From NCBI GenBank assembly GCA_016868585.1, contig VGGR01000010.1, forward strand, positions 1-51,070: 51,070 nucleotides of DNA, written 5' to 3'. The DNA is from Bacteroidota bacterium. Lineage in GTDB: Bacteria > Bacteroidota > Bacteroidia > Chitinophagales > Chitinophagaceae. A model generated the notes under the pieces. It saw only the letters and a program-made list of their open reading frames with translations, made no database searches and was not told the origin of the DNA. This document shows, piece by piece, positions 37,601 through 47,100 of this stretch (its first letter is position 1; the number at the start of each line of letters is the position of its first letter). The translations under genes were made by a program, and so were the position numbers.

Positions 37601-39774
37601 GTTCCAATATATTCCGTGTGGTTGCTGTGGGTGCCGGATTAACATATCAATGGCAGATCAGTACCAATGGCGGAACCAGTTTCTCCAATATAACCGGGGC
37701 TATTTCTTCCCAATACACACTTTCGGGAGCCACATTAGGGATGAACGGCGACCAGTACAGATGTATTGTTGCCGGTACTTGTATACCTACTACGGCTACT
37801 TCAACGGTAGCTACTTTATCTGTAGTGAGTGCACTGAGTATTACACAACAACCACAATCGCAAACTGTTTGTGCGGGAACCAATGCCAGCTTTAGCGTTG
37901 CGGCACAAGGCGTGAGTACCTATCAATGGCAGCTAAGTACCGATGGCGGTGTAAGCTGGTCTGGTATTACCGGTGCAAGCAATACATCATATACTGTACC
38001 AAGTCCTGGCATATCATTAAATGGTAATCAATATCGTTGTGTAGTTAGCGGATCCTGTGGAACGGCTAATACCAATGCGGCTACCTTAACAGTGAATCCA
38101 ATTACAGCAATCACGCAACAACCCAATGCACAAATTATCTGTGCCGGTACGGATGTTAGTTTCTCTGTTACAGCAACTGGTGCAGCTATCACTTACCAAT
38201 GGCAACAAAGTTTGAACGGTTGCAATGGTCCATGGGCAAATATTTCCGGTGCAACAAATGCTACCTACACTATCACTAACACAGGACTATCATTAAATAA
38301 CACGGCCTATCGTTGTGTGGTAAATGGAACATGTACTACAGGGTTAACATCCGGATGCGGATTACTGACTGTTGTGGCTCCTGCCACAGTGATAGCGCCT
38401 CCTGTTTCTCAATCGGTTTGTGATGGTGCCAGTGTAAGTTTTGCAATCACCGGGGGTGGAGCCAACATAATTTATCAATGGCAGGTCAATACCGGTTCCG
38501 GATTTGTTAATCTTAGTAATGGTGGTATTTATAGTGGAGCCAACACAGCCAGTTTACTTATTGCAAGCACTACTCCTTCAATGAGTGGTTATCAATATCG
38601 TTGTTTGGTTTCTAATACAGTTTGTACTACACCTACTGCTTCTGCCGCTGCTACCTTGACAGTAAATACACTCCCTGCCATCAGTACACAACCACAGTCA
38701 CAAACTATTTGTGAGGGCAGTACTTTATTATTTACTATCACCGCTAGTGGAACAGGCGTGCAATACCAGTGGCAGGTCAATACCGGCACAGGCTTTACTA
38801 ATTTGAATAATAGTGGTGATTATACGGGAGTTACCACCAATGCATTAACTATTATCAACCCAGTGGTGGCAATGAATGGTTATCAATATCGCTGTGTGGT
38901 AAGCGGTACTTGTTCACCCACTGTGCTATCTGCGGTTGCAACTTTAACAGTGCACGCACCGGTGGTGATCAACCGTTCACCTGCCAGTACTGAAGTTTGT
39001 GCGGGAACAACCGCTAACTTTTTAATTGCAGCCAGCAGCGTACCTGCTATCAATTACCAATGGCAGGTAAGCACCAATGGCGGAACCTCATGGACTGATT
39101 TACCCGGTGCCACTGCTTCTAATTTGTCATTGTCTTCGGTGATTATTGTCATGAATGGAAATCGTTACCGTTGTTTGGTATCCAATAATACCTGTTCCCG
39201 ACCTCTTGTATCAGCTGTTGCATTATTGACCGTGCGCTTGGTTCCTACCATTGGATTAAGCGCTGCGCCGCTGACTTCTCTCTTACCCGGACAGACTACT
39301 ACTTTAACGGCAACCCCAAGCAGCAGTAGTGGTGGAGTGGTCACTACCAATTGGACACAGGATAATTTATCATTAACGCCTACCACAGCAACAACCTTTA
39401 TAGCAAACATAAATGCACTGGGTGTTTATCAAACTGGCATCCGCGAAACCTGGCCCAGTGGTTTATTCTGTTCTGCTCTATCTTCCACAGTAACCTTAAC
39501 GGCCAATATAAGCAGCCGATTATTTATTTTCCCTTCACCCAATGATGGCAACTTTACCGTTTCCTATTACTATGGAGGCAGTAGTAGTGCTAAACGTCAG
39601 TTAGTGATCATAGATGGAAAAGGAGCCCGCGTTTACCGGGAAGCCTTTACCGTTTCCGGTCCTTATACCTTGCTACCCGTAAATCTGCAGCATATAGCCA
39701 GAGGGATCTACTATGTAGTAATTGGGGATGCAAATGGAAATAAATTGATCGAAGGCAAAGTGCATGTGCGATAA
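34648..39774 (+). CDS. Large secreted beta-propeller / Ig-repeat protein with T9SS sorting domain
   Basis: This 1708-residue surface protein opens with a lipoprotein-like signal (LLAVTILLVTC, Cys at residue 25). Residues about 80-790 hold Asp-box (BNR) repeats such as GVFKSTNGGTSWTHL, GLYRSADGGGSWSNI and EVYKSADGGATWTI, typical of a sortilin/BNR propeller. Residues about 880-1531 hold seven Ig-like repeats of about 93 residues, each with Q-P...CxG, YQWQ and a YRC.V motif whose cysteines should form one disulfide. An eighth, divergent repeat follows. The last about 80 residues (IFPSPNDGNFTVSY to GIYYVVIGD) are a type A T9SS sorting domain. Adhesion or glycan binding is plausible. No catalytic site is evident. 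Confidence 0.82.
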   Translation: MQLSFPRLPLAFFGLLAVTILLVTCQQPSPSNHRDKKDHYDGPAEMWEQELEMIRDPRTGQVPWPKLFEAKLATETAREAASQNRINALNWEERGPNADVVGPSNGNSRANGGITAGRVRALMVDSLDPNKKTVFAGSVSGGLWKTTDITATPAIWIPVNDFLSNLAISSICQDPRPGFRNNMYLCTGESYYNQDAAQGVGVFKSTNGGTSWTHLASTTSFTFSTRILCDFQGNVYLGTRSGLYRSADGGGSWSNITPSGLASSRICDLEISSTATQGRLHVVTGINNSQAYRYTDDPAGVSTATGWNAPATPFPSYNNRAEIAVSGNVLYALPVNNSSQVPEVYKSADGGATWTITPGAPPNSQGMSSFTNGQGWYDVSVGINPANSDECIIGGVDCARTLDGGTTWTRISAWVGTSSLYQYVHADQHDIQWWDGGNKLIFGCDGGVHYSANKGTTIRDRNTGLRVKQFYAVAVHPTQTNYFLAGAQDNGVHQLNNPGLGASVEVTGGDGAFVAVDQNEANYQFGSYVYNVYRRSTNNGANWSSFSISSSSGRFINPWDYDNQENMIYACTSPGNYMRWENPQTAASATAAITSIVPISEFGGQNVSAVHVSPFTANRVFFGMGAGKVVRVSDAHSTTPTAVDITPAGATGYVSSVNTGSSESKLIATYSSYNVNNVWVSQDAGVTWTQCDGNLPNMPVRWAIFHPDADTKAIIATETGVWETDLLSGTNTVWEATPSFPNVRVSMLKYRASDRTLVAATHGRGVWSATVPAPTGFSFNTPAPATAACPAPQNMSITLNTISNGGFTGAINLSATGYPAGTAVSFTTNPVTAGNSTIVILNGTNTLLPGTYTVIVNGTATGVVSQSRTLTFTITAGTAPIIASQPSDITVCSGNNASFTVLVNEGTYQWQLSTNGGTSFSNISGATAATYTVANATVTESGNLYRCVISNTCGNSVTTTTALLTVANGTTITTQPANASLCVGGSNIFRVVAVGAGLTYQWQISTNGGTSFSNITGAISSQYTLSGATLGMNGDQYRCIVAGTCIPTTATSTVATLSVVSALSITQQPQSQTVCAGTNASFSVAAQGVSTYQWQLSTDGGVSWSGITGASNTSYTVPSPGISLNGNQYRCVVSGSCGTANTNAATLTVNPITAITQQPNAQIICAGTDVSFSVTATGAAITYQWQQSLNGCNGPWANISGATNATYTITNTGLSLNNTAYRCVVNGTCTTGLTSGCGLLTVVAPATVIAPPVSQSVCDGASVSFAITGGGANIIYQWQVNTGSGFVNLSNGGIYSGANTASLLIASTTPSMSGYQYRCLVSNTVCTTPTASAAATLTVNTLPAISTQPQSQTICEGSTLLFTITASGTGVQYQWQVNTGTGFTNLNNSGDYTGVTTNALTIINPVVAMNGYQYRCVVSGTCSPTVLSAVATLTVHAPVVINRSPASTEVCAGTTANFLIAASSVPAINYQWQVSTNGGTSWTDLPGATASNLSLSSVIIVMNGNRYRCLVSNNTCSRPLVSAVALLTVRLVPTIGLSAAPLTSLLPGQTTTLTATPSSSSGGVVTTNWTQDNLSLTPTTATTFIANINALGVYQTGIRETWPSGLFCSALSSTVTLTANISSRLFIFPSPNDGNFTVSYYYGGSSSAKRQLVIIDGKGARVYREAFTVSGPYTLLPVNLQHIARGIYYVVIGDANGNKLIEGKVHVR
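37282..39240 (+). repeat. Seven tandem Ig-like coding repeats
   Basis: Seven units of about 270-295 bp repeat inside the large T9SS gene. Each unit carries a Cys-Gly-x-Gly/Asn segment near its start, the codons for Y-Q-W-Q in the middle (TATCAATGGCAG or a close variant, at about 37369, 37645, 37921, 38197, 38474, 38762 and 39054) and Y-R-C near its end. Divergence between units at the protein level is substantial, so the array is old apart from local similarity between units 1 and 2. Confidence 0.75.
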
Positions 39775-39800
39775 TCCCCTGCATTAATACTAATTAAAAA

Positions 39801-39827
39801 GCCGTCTCTTTTGAGGCGGCTTTTTTT
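39801..39827. terminator. Bidirectional rho-independent terminator
   Basis: GCCGTCTC-TTTT-GAGGCGGC makes an 8-bp stem (one G-U) with a 4-nt loop. It is followed by seven T on the plus strand and preceded by five A, so the structure works on both strands. It lies between the convergent large T9SS gene and the M1 peptidase gene. Confidence 0.9.
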
Positions 39828-39828
39828 A

Positions 39829-41778
39829 TCAATTCCCTTTTTTCCAGGTATTATTATTCCGATCCCAGTCAGGGAGTTTTTTATCGGGGTCCAGCACTAC
39901 TTGTTTGATTTCGGATGTAGTGGGCACACTAAAAGTCCATTGAGAACCCCGCTGCCAAATTTCCACAGGCAAATTGAGTTTATGCTCGGCACCATTTGTT
40001 TCTACCACACGAACGGTAACAGGCATGGGCATTTTTTCCAGAGTTTCAATGGTGATCTCCGCTCCCTTGGCATAATCCCCTTTTTTATAACGAACCTCTT
40101 TCACTGCAAAGTCTAGTTTCCACGCATTGAGTACCCAGCTTCTCCAAAACCAACCGAGGTCCTCACCACTTACGTTTTCCATGGTATGAAAAAAGTCCCA
40201 GGGTGTAGGATGTTTGAAGGCCCAGCGACGGATATACTCATGAAAAGCCCTGTCGAACCTTTCTTCGCCAAGTACCAGCTCACGTAACGCATGTAACATC
40301 TGTGCCGGTTTCATATAAGCGGTAATCGCCAAATTGTTTTGCTGTACTACATCGGGAATATTGTAGAGCCCATCCATTTTTTCACCAAAGGTCATGCGTA
40401 CCATAAAAGGCGCAGAAGGGTCAGGGAAAAAACTGGATTTAAATTCCCCTTTATTGAAAGCCGCCGTCGATAAATCATTAATAAAGGTGTTGAACCCTTC
40501 ATCCATCCACGCATATTTACGTTCGTTGCTACCCACTATCATGGGGAACCAGGTGTGGCCGAATTCATGGTCAGTAACACCCCAGAGATCTTCGCCCATA
40601 CTACGCGCACTGCAAAAAACAATGCCCGGATATTCCATACCGCCCACTATACCCGCTACATTGGTAGCAGCAGGGTAGGGAAACTCAAGCCATTTCTTGG
40701 AATAATGTTCAATGGATCCTTTGACCATTTCAGTGGAACGCTGCCATCCATTTTTACCTATGCTCTCCTCAGGATAGGCACTGATGGCCATACATTTTTT
40801 TCCGCTTGGCAAATCAATTTTTGCCGCATCAACAATAAATGCTTTTGATGCAGCCCAAGCCGCATCGCGGGTGTTGTTGATCTTAAATTTCCAGGTTATT
40901 GCTGCCGTCATTGGGCGTGAGGCAGGGTTGCCCACTTCCTCCTCACTTTGAATGGCAACGGTGGTATTGCTTTTTGCAGCTGCCTCCCAGCGTTTTACTT
41001 GTTCGGCCGTGTAACAATCTTTTGTGTTTAGTAATTCACCCGACCCTACAATGATTAAATCGGAAGGAGCCGTGATAGAAAATTCAATATCGCCATACTC
41101 AAGATAAAACTCTCCCGCTCCGAGGTAGGGCATGGTGTTCCAACCCTGCACATCGTCATAGACAGCCATCCGCGGAAACCACTGCGCTATTTCATAGACC
41201 CAACCATTTTTTGTGTTGAGCCTTCCCATACGATCGGTTCCATATTCAGGTATGACAAACTGATAGTTCATTTTCAATCGCAGGCTTGCTCCTTTTGCCA
41301 ATGGGTTTTTTAACCACACTTGCATCCGGGTATCGGTGGTTATCAGATTGGGCGCCGCGCCAAACACACCCGCCGTTTCCACTTGCAGGTTGTTTATCTC
41401 ATAGCCATTGGTAAATCCCCCATTGGCCCAGCGGCCTCCGGTTTCAGTAGTGGTAGCAGAAGCACGCGAATCTTTTTTATAAATATGCTGATCAAGTTGC
41501 AACCAAATAAAACGTAATGCATCTGCACTATTATTGGTGTAGGTGATCATTAGATCGCCGCTAACGGTATGCGTACCTGTATCCAATTTGCAGTTGATGG
41601 CATAATCCGCACGGTTCTGCCAATAGCGTGGTCCAGGTTCTCCGCTGGCACTTCTAAAATCATTACCGGGGTAAGGGTAGAACTGCGGATTGAATGCCTC
41701 GCGATGGTCGTAGTTGGATTGCGCACCAATTAAAAGAGTAGATACCAGCGAAAAAATTAATAGAATGCTTTTTTTCAT
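39829..41778 (-). CDS. M1 family zinc metallopeptidase
   Basis: This 649-residue secreted enzyme has a signal peptide (KKSILLIFSLVSTLLIGAQS). The M1 fold is supported by the exopeptidase motif VGGMEYPGIV and by the zinc site HEFGHTWFPMIV, with a second glutamate 18-20 residues later in YAWMDEGFNTF. The tail shows the usual C-terminal beta and helical parts (GEDLGWFWRSWVLNAWKLDF). Relatives are aminopeptidases, and a periplasmic or surface role in peptide breakdown is likely. It ends 2 bp from the shared terminator hairpin. Confidence 0.92.
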   Translation of the reverse strand: MKKSILLIFSLVSTLLIGAQSNYDHREAFNPQFYPYPGNDFRSASGEPGPRYWQNRADYAINCKLDTGTHTVSGDLMITYTNNSADALRFIWLQLDQHIYKKDSRASATTTETGGRWANGGFTNGYEINNLQVETAGVFGAAPNLITTDTRMQVWLKNPLAKGASLRLKMNYQFVIPEYGTDRMGRLNTKNGWVYEIAQWFPRMAVYDDVQGWNTMPYLGAGEFYLEYGDIEFSITAPSDLIIVGSGELLNTKDCYTAEQVKRWEAAAKSNTTVAIQSEEEVGNPASRPMTAAITWKFKINNTRDAAWAASKAFIVDAAKIDLPSGKKCMAISAYPEESIGKNGWQRSTEMVKGSIEHYSKKWLEFPYPAATNVAGIVGGMEYPGIVFCSARSMGEDLWGVTDHEFGHTWFPMIVGSNERKYAWMDEGFNTFINDLSTAAFNKGEFKSSFFPDPSAPFMVRMTFGEKMDGLYNIPDVVQQNNLAITAYMKPAQMLHALRELVLGEERFDRAFHEYIRRWAFKHPTPWDFFHTMENVSGEDLGWFWRSWVLNAWKLDFAVKEVRYKKGDYAKGAEITIETLEKMPMPVTVRVVETNGAEHKLNLPVEIWQRGSQWTFSVPTTSEIKQVVLDPDKKLPDWDRNNNTWKKGN

Positions 41779-41823
41779 GTGGGTGGTTTGGTTAAATACA
41801 GGATTGGTTGTTGGTCAGTAGTA

Positions 41824-42585
41824 TCATGGAAACATCCCCTCAGCAATAGCCACGCTTTCGGGTTTACCCACATCTACAAAGCGGTCGCCGGAGTGGTCGT
41901 AGCCGAGTATCAAGTGATTGGCAGCGAGTTTGAGATATACTTCGGTGAGTGAAAATTTTCCGGCAAAGCCATAAGCTGCCATCAGATTAAAGATGGAAGA
42001 TTCAAACACCACTACGCAACTATACGCTTTGGCAATAAGGCCCCGACTGGAAATAGGCGCCGAAACATTGCCATTGACCGGTGCCGACATTTTTTCCTCC
42101 CCGGTTTCTACATTTCTCCAGCCAAATAGCCGATCGGCGGAATCAAAAAGCAATACCCGGGAACTATTCCGATCAGTAACGCCAAATGAGATCAGGGGTT
42201 GATGACGTTCGTGAAACTCGATCAATTTTCCTAAATGTAAATCAGTGAGAATATCGGCATTGAGCGTAATAAAACGTTGGTCATTGGAAAAGAACGGTTC
42301 TGCTTTGAGTAGTCCGCCACCGGAATCTAGTAAAGCCTCACGTTCGTAACTAATTAAAACATCGGAACCCCACCCGTGATTATTTTTTACCGCTTCTTTA
42401 ATTTGATCGGCAAAATGATGCACGTTGATCACTACTTCAAAAATGCCATACTGCTGAAGGTGTTCTATGTTGCGCTGCAAAAGGGTTTTCCCATTCACTA
42501 CCGCCAAGGCCTTGGGGTGCTTGTCGGTCCAGGGCTTGAAGCGAGTGCCGAGGCCGGCACAAAATATCATGGCACGTGTAATCAC
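41824..42585 (-). CDS. Nucleotidyltransferase, MurNAc-1-P uridylyltransferase-like
   Basis: This 253-residue protein has a Rossmann-like nucleotidyltransferase fold: the start IFCAGLGTRFKPWTDKHPKA holds the G-x-G-T-R nucleotide loop and the KPL-type lysine, and LNADILTDLH the metal-binding aspartate. Such proteins activate sugar-1-phosphates with UTP, CTP or related nucleotides. The gene follows the kinase-RapZ fusion by 20 bp, the same order as amgK-murU in Pseudomonas cell-wall recycling. That supports, but does not prove, a MurU-like role. The GTG start keeps the first beta strand and sits 5 nt after TTAATTTG. An ATG at 42570 is the alternative. Confidence 0.82.
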   Translation of the reverse strand: MITRAMIFCAGLGTRFKPWTDKHPKALAVVNGKTLLQRNIEHLQQYGIFEVVINVHHFADQIKEAVKNNHGWGSDVLISYEREALLDSGGGLLKAEPFFSNDQRFITLNADILTDLHLGKLIEFHERHQPLISFGVTDRNSSRVLLFDSADRLFGWRNVETGEEKMSAPVNGNVSAPISSRGLIAKAYSCVVVFESSIFNLMAAYGFAGKFSLTEVYLKLAANHLILGYDHSGDRFVDVGKPESVAIAEGMFP

Positions 42586-42605
42586 AGTGGCAAATTAATC
42601 CAGTT

Positions 42606-44060
42606 CTAAGCGTCTTGTACGGTATGCGCCAACTCCACTTTTACCTTGAATTTATTCCGTAGATGACGGGCCATCTCATCGGCGGCATACACGCTCCGAT
42701 GCTGCCCGCCGGTGCAACCAAAACCCACCATCAAACTACCAAAGCCGCGTTTGATATAATCCTCCACGGTCATGTCCACAATATCAAATACAGAATTTAA
42801 AAACTCCGGCATCTTGGTACGCTGCTCCAAAAAATCACGCACCGGTTTATCGCGGCCCGTGAGTGTTTTCATTTCTTCCAAACGTCCCGGATTTAAAATA
42901 CCGCGGCAATCAAACGTAAAGCCACCGCCATTACCAGACTCATCGGGGATATGTCCATTATGATATGAAAAACTATACACTTTCACCACCAGCGGTGTTT
43001 CCGCAGTGGCTTGCGTTGGGGTGAACTGTGCTATTACCTGGTCACTCACGCAGATATCCAGTACTTTTCTAAATTCAGGGACGGCAATTCCCACACTATG
43101 CTGATTAAAAAAATCACGGAGGTTGCGAAGCGCTAGCGGAATACTGGTTAAAAACTGCGCCTTGCGTTCAAAGAGCCCACGAAAACCATAGGCCCCCAAT
43201 ACTTGCAATAAACGAATCAGCACATAGCCATTGTACTGGCTGCGAAACAAATTTCTGTCGATGCGCTCGCCAATCGTGGATTCAAAGGCATCCATATAAT
43301 CCTTGAGTAGTTGTTGCTTCCACTCATCCGTAAGCCCTGCACGCGCCTGCCATAGTAAAGAAGCCAGGTCGTATTGCGGAGCGCCCTTCATTCCGCCCTG
43401 ATAATCTATAAAATGAATAGCACCCTCAGGCGTTACCATAATATTGCGGCTCTGAAAATCGCGGAACAAAAAATATTTATACTCCGTGTGCACGAGATAA
43501 TTGCTCAGTGCATCAAAATCCTCAATCAGTTGTTGTTTATCGTAGGGGCGGCGCAATGCATCCAGAAAATAATACTTGAAATACAATAGATCCGCAAGAA
43601 TGGCCTGCTTGCCAAATTCTTTATTGGTAAGACAGTGATTGTAATCCAGTCCCTGATCGCCACTCACCTGCAAGGCCACAAGTGCCTGTGTGGTTTTTTT
43701 AAATAGCTCGTATGCTTCGGGTGTTTGCCCCTTGGATTCCAGGTGCCATAGCAGGGATTCATCGCCAAAATCCTCCTGCAAATAAAACTGTCTATCCTCA
43801 CTGATGGCAAATATTTCAGGAACCGCCAATCCCTTTTCCCGAAAATGCCGGGAGAAATAAAAAAAAGTTTCGTTTTCGCGGGTGTTATTGCCGTAGGTGC
43901 CGATCACCGACCGCGCGCCACCGCCATCGGCACCAGTCTCCCCATGCAACCTAAAATACCTGCGCTCACTCCCACCTTGCGGAAGCACATCCAGGGAAAC
44001 AGGCGCTACACCTTTCCATTGCGTATACAGGGCGGTTACTGCATCAATCCAATGCTGCAT
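42606..44060 (-). CDS. Sugar kinase (AmgK-like) fused to a RapZ C-terminal domain
   Basis: This 484-residue protein has two domains. Residues about 1-330 are an aminoglycoside-phosphotransferase-like kinase: the catalytic loop YKYFLFRDFQSRNIMV and the Mg-binding GAIHFIDYQGGMKGAPQYDL are typical of AmgK-type MurNAc/GlcNAc kinases. Residues about 350-484 match the C-terminal half of RapZ, with VYSFSYHNG near its start and GFGCTGGQHRSVYAADEMAR near 450. RapZ binds glucosamine-6-phosphate and controls GlmS in Enterobacteria, so here the domain could sense amino-sugar levels. The N-terminal RapZ P-loop domain is absent. The nucleotidyltransferase gene follows after 20 bp. Confidence 0.86.
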   Translation of the reverse strand: MQHWIDAVTALYTQWKGVAPVSLDVLPQGGSERRYFRLHGETGADGGGARSVIGTYGNNTRENETFFYFSRHFREKGLAVPEIFAISEDRQFYLQEDFGDESLLWHLESKGQTPEAYELFKKTTQALVALQVSGDQGLDYNHCLTNKEFGKQAILADLLYFKYYFLDALRRPYDKQQLIEDFDALSNYLVHTEYKYFLFRDFQSRNIMVTPEGAIHFIDYQGGMKGAPQYDLASLLWQARAGLTDEWKQQLLKDYMDAFESTIGERIDRNLFRSQYNGYVLIRLLQVLGAYGFRGLFERKAQFLTSIPLALRNLRDFFNQHSVGIAVPEFRKVLDICVSDQVIAQFTPTQATAETPLVVKVYSFSYHNGHIPDESGNGGGFTFDCRGILNPGRLEEMKTLTGRDKPVRDFLEQRTKMPEFLNSVFDIVDMTVEDYIKRGFGSLMVGFGCTGGQHRSVYAADEMARHLRNKFKVKVELAHTVQDA

Positions 44061-44127
44061 TGAACAAAAGTAGGCAACCACCTGCATTTCTGTCTTTTTT
44101 GAAAACTAACACTCATTCGTTTTTTGT

Positions 44128-44135
44128 TAATTTTG
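44128..44135 (+). promoter_or_regulatory. TAnnTTTG -7 element for icmF
   Basis: TAATTTTG is an exact match to the Bacteroidota -7 consensus, 28 bp upstream of the icmF ATG. The region between the divergent kinase gene and icmF is 103 bp and A/T-rich. A TTTG lies 26 bp upstream, longer than the usual spacing. Confidence 0.45.
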
Positions 44136-44163
44136 CACCGCAACCAGCCGATGCAAGAACAAA

Positions 44164-47100
44164 ATGCCCTCCAACGCGCACCCTGCCATCCGAATCGTAA
44201 CCGCGGCCAGTCTCTTTGACGGCCACGATGCCGCCATTAATATTATGCGCCGGATCCTGCAACAACAGGGCGCCGAGATCATCCACCTTGGGCATAACCG
44301 CAGCGTCAGAGAAATTGTAGAAACCGCTATTGAAGAAGACGCGCAGGGTATTGCCATTACCAGCTACCAGGGCGGGCACGTGGAGTATTTTAAATACATG
44401 AAAGACCTGCTGGACCAAAGCGGCTGCGGGCATATCAAAATAGTAGGCGGCGGCGGCGGCACCATTTTACCCAAGGAAATTGAAGAGCTCCATGCCTACG
44501 GCATCGCCAAAATCTATTCGCCCGACGATGGCCGCCATCAAGGACTCGAGGGCATGATTAGCGAAGTGATCCAAATTTGCCGCAGCAGTAAGTGGTCAGC
44601 ACCGCCGCAAGCCGGTACCCCCCCCTATGTACTTGGAGAATCCAAAGACATCATTGCCATTGCACGCGCTATTACACTGGCTGAGCAAGGAGCCCCCTAC
44701 GAAGGACTACTTCCCAAGACCAATGCCACAAAAAAAGCACCCGTCTTTGGCATTACCGGAACCGGAGGCGCGGGAAAAAGCAGTGTTACGGACGAACTGG
44801 TGCGTCGCTATCTCAACAACTTTATCGACAAGACCGTGGCCGTGATTTCGGTGGACCCGTCTCGTAAAAAAACCGGTGGTGCCTTACTCGGCGATCGGAT
44901 ACGGATGAATGCCATCAATCATCCCAGGGCCTATATGCGTTCACTCGCTACGCGCGATGACAATACCGCGCTCAGCGCTGCGCTCCGTGATGCAGTGGCC
45001 ATTTGTCAAGCCGCCACATTTGATTTGATCATCATAGAAACCGCCGGTGTAGGACAAAGTGATGCGAGTATTTTGGATCATTGTGACTTGAGCATGTATG
45101 TGATGACGCCCGAGTACGGCGCGGCCACGCAATTAGAGAAGATCAATATGCTGGACTATGCCGATCTGATTTGTCTCAACAAATTTGATAAGGCCGGAGC
45201 CAAAGACGCGTTGAACGATGTGCGCAAGCAATACAAACGCAATCATACTTTATTTACCGCTAAGGACGATGAGATCCCGGTGGTAGGCGCCATGGCCAGT
45301 AAGTTTAATGACGAAGGGGTCAACAAACTTTTTCAATTACTCTTACAAAAAATCGAAGCCAAAACCGGCGTGCAGTATGGATCGACAAAATTTGAAGCCA
45401 CAGCAGAACTGAGTTCTTCCATTATTCCACCCAACCGGGTGCGCTATCTCGCAGAGATCGCTACCAATAATCGCGAGTACGATCAATTGGTCCACACGCA
45501 AAGCGAACTTGCCACACGTTGGTATCAATTACAAGGAGCGTTACAAACGGAGGCGGTAAAAAATAATCAAGTACTTACCGCGGCGCTCCAACAAGAGATT
45601 GACAAGATCACGGAGCAGCTCACGCCGGTCAGTCGCAAACTCATTACCAACTGGCCGCAAAAAATAAAAGCCTATCAGGAGGATTTTTACAAGTATACCG
45701 TTCGGGATAAAACCATTCGGCAACCCATGACCAGTACCAGCCTTAGCGGTACACGTATTCCCAAAGTGGTGCTGCCCAAATTCAAGGACTGGGGAGATCT
45801 GCTCCGCTGGCAGGCGCAGGAAAACGTACCCGGTCATTTCCCCTATACCGCCGGGGTATTCCCACTCAAGCGCGAAGGCGAGGAGCCCACGCGGATGTTT
45901 GCAGGAGAGGGTGGGCCCGAGCGAACCAACAAACGCTTTCATTATGTAAGCACCGGCCAGCCGGCCAAGCGCTTGTCTACGGCATTTGATTCGGTTACAT
46001 TATACGGCGAGGATCCCGATCACCGTCCGGATATCTATGGAAAAGTGGGAAACAGCGGCGTGAGCATTGCTACCGTAGACGATGCCAAAAAATTGTATAG
46101 CGGATTTGATCTCTGTGATCCCAAGACCTCGGTATCGATGACCATCAATGGCCCGGCGCCCATTATCCTCGCTTTTTTTATGAATGCCGCGATTGATCAG
46201 CAATGCGAAAAGCGCATCAAGGAATTGGGTCTTGAAAACCGGGTACAGGAGGTATTGCAACAAAAATATGCTGATGGTGCTGCACCTCGCTATCGTAATC
46301 CTCTCTCTCCGGGCGAACTTCCTCCCGGACATAATTCACTTGGTTTGCAATTACTGGGCCTGAGTGGTGATGAAGTATTACCGGCTGATGAATATGCGCG
46401 TTGTAAAGCCCATGCACTCCAACAGGTGCGTGGTACGGTGCAAGCGGATATTTTAAAAGAGGATCAGGCGCAGAACACCTGTATTTTTTCAACCGAGTTT
46501 GCCCTCAAACTAATGGGCGATGTGCAGGAATATTTTACGCAAGAGCAGGTGCGTAATTTTTATTCCGTGTCTATTAGCGGCTATCATATTGCAGAAGCCG
46601 GCGCCAATCCCATTACGCAGTTAGCCTTTACACTGGCCAATGGCTTTACGTTTGTGGAGTATTATTTAAGCCGAGGGATGAACGTCGATGATTTTGCGCA
46701 GAACCTTTCTTTCTTTTTCAGCAACGGTATGGATCCGGAGTATAGTGTAATTGGTCGGGTGGCGCGACGCATCTGGGCCAAGGCCATGAAATATAAATAC
46801 AAGGCCAACAAGCGGAGCCAGATGCTCAAGTATCATATTCAAACCTCCGGCCGCTCACTACATGCGCAGGAGATTGACTTTAATGATATCCGCACCACGC
46901 TGCAAGCACTCTATGCGATCTATGATAATTGCAATTCACTTCACACCAATGCCTATGACGAAGCCATCACTACCCCCACCGAGGAAAGTGTTCGCCGCGC
47001 CATGGCCATACAACTCATCATTAACCGCGAACTGGGCTCTGCCAAGACCGAGAACATGGTACAAGGTTCTTTTGCGGTGGAAGAATTAACGGACCTTGTA

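Noticed and set aside
37282-39240. Possible CRISPR-like or satellite array
   Set aside because: The periodicity of about 280 bp follows the Ig-like protein domains and the repeats are diverged coding sequence without spacers.
44061-44163. Cobalamin riboswitch upstream of the B12-dependent mutase
   Set aside because: The gap is only 103 bp and shows no B12-box-like sequence or long structured leader, and the enzyme uses B12 rather than making or importing it.
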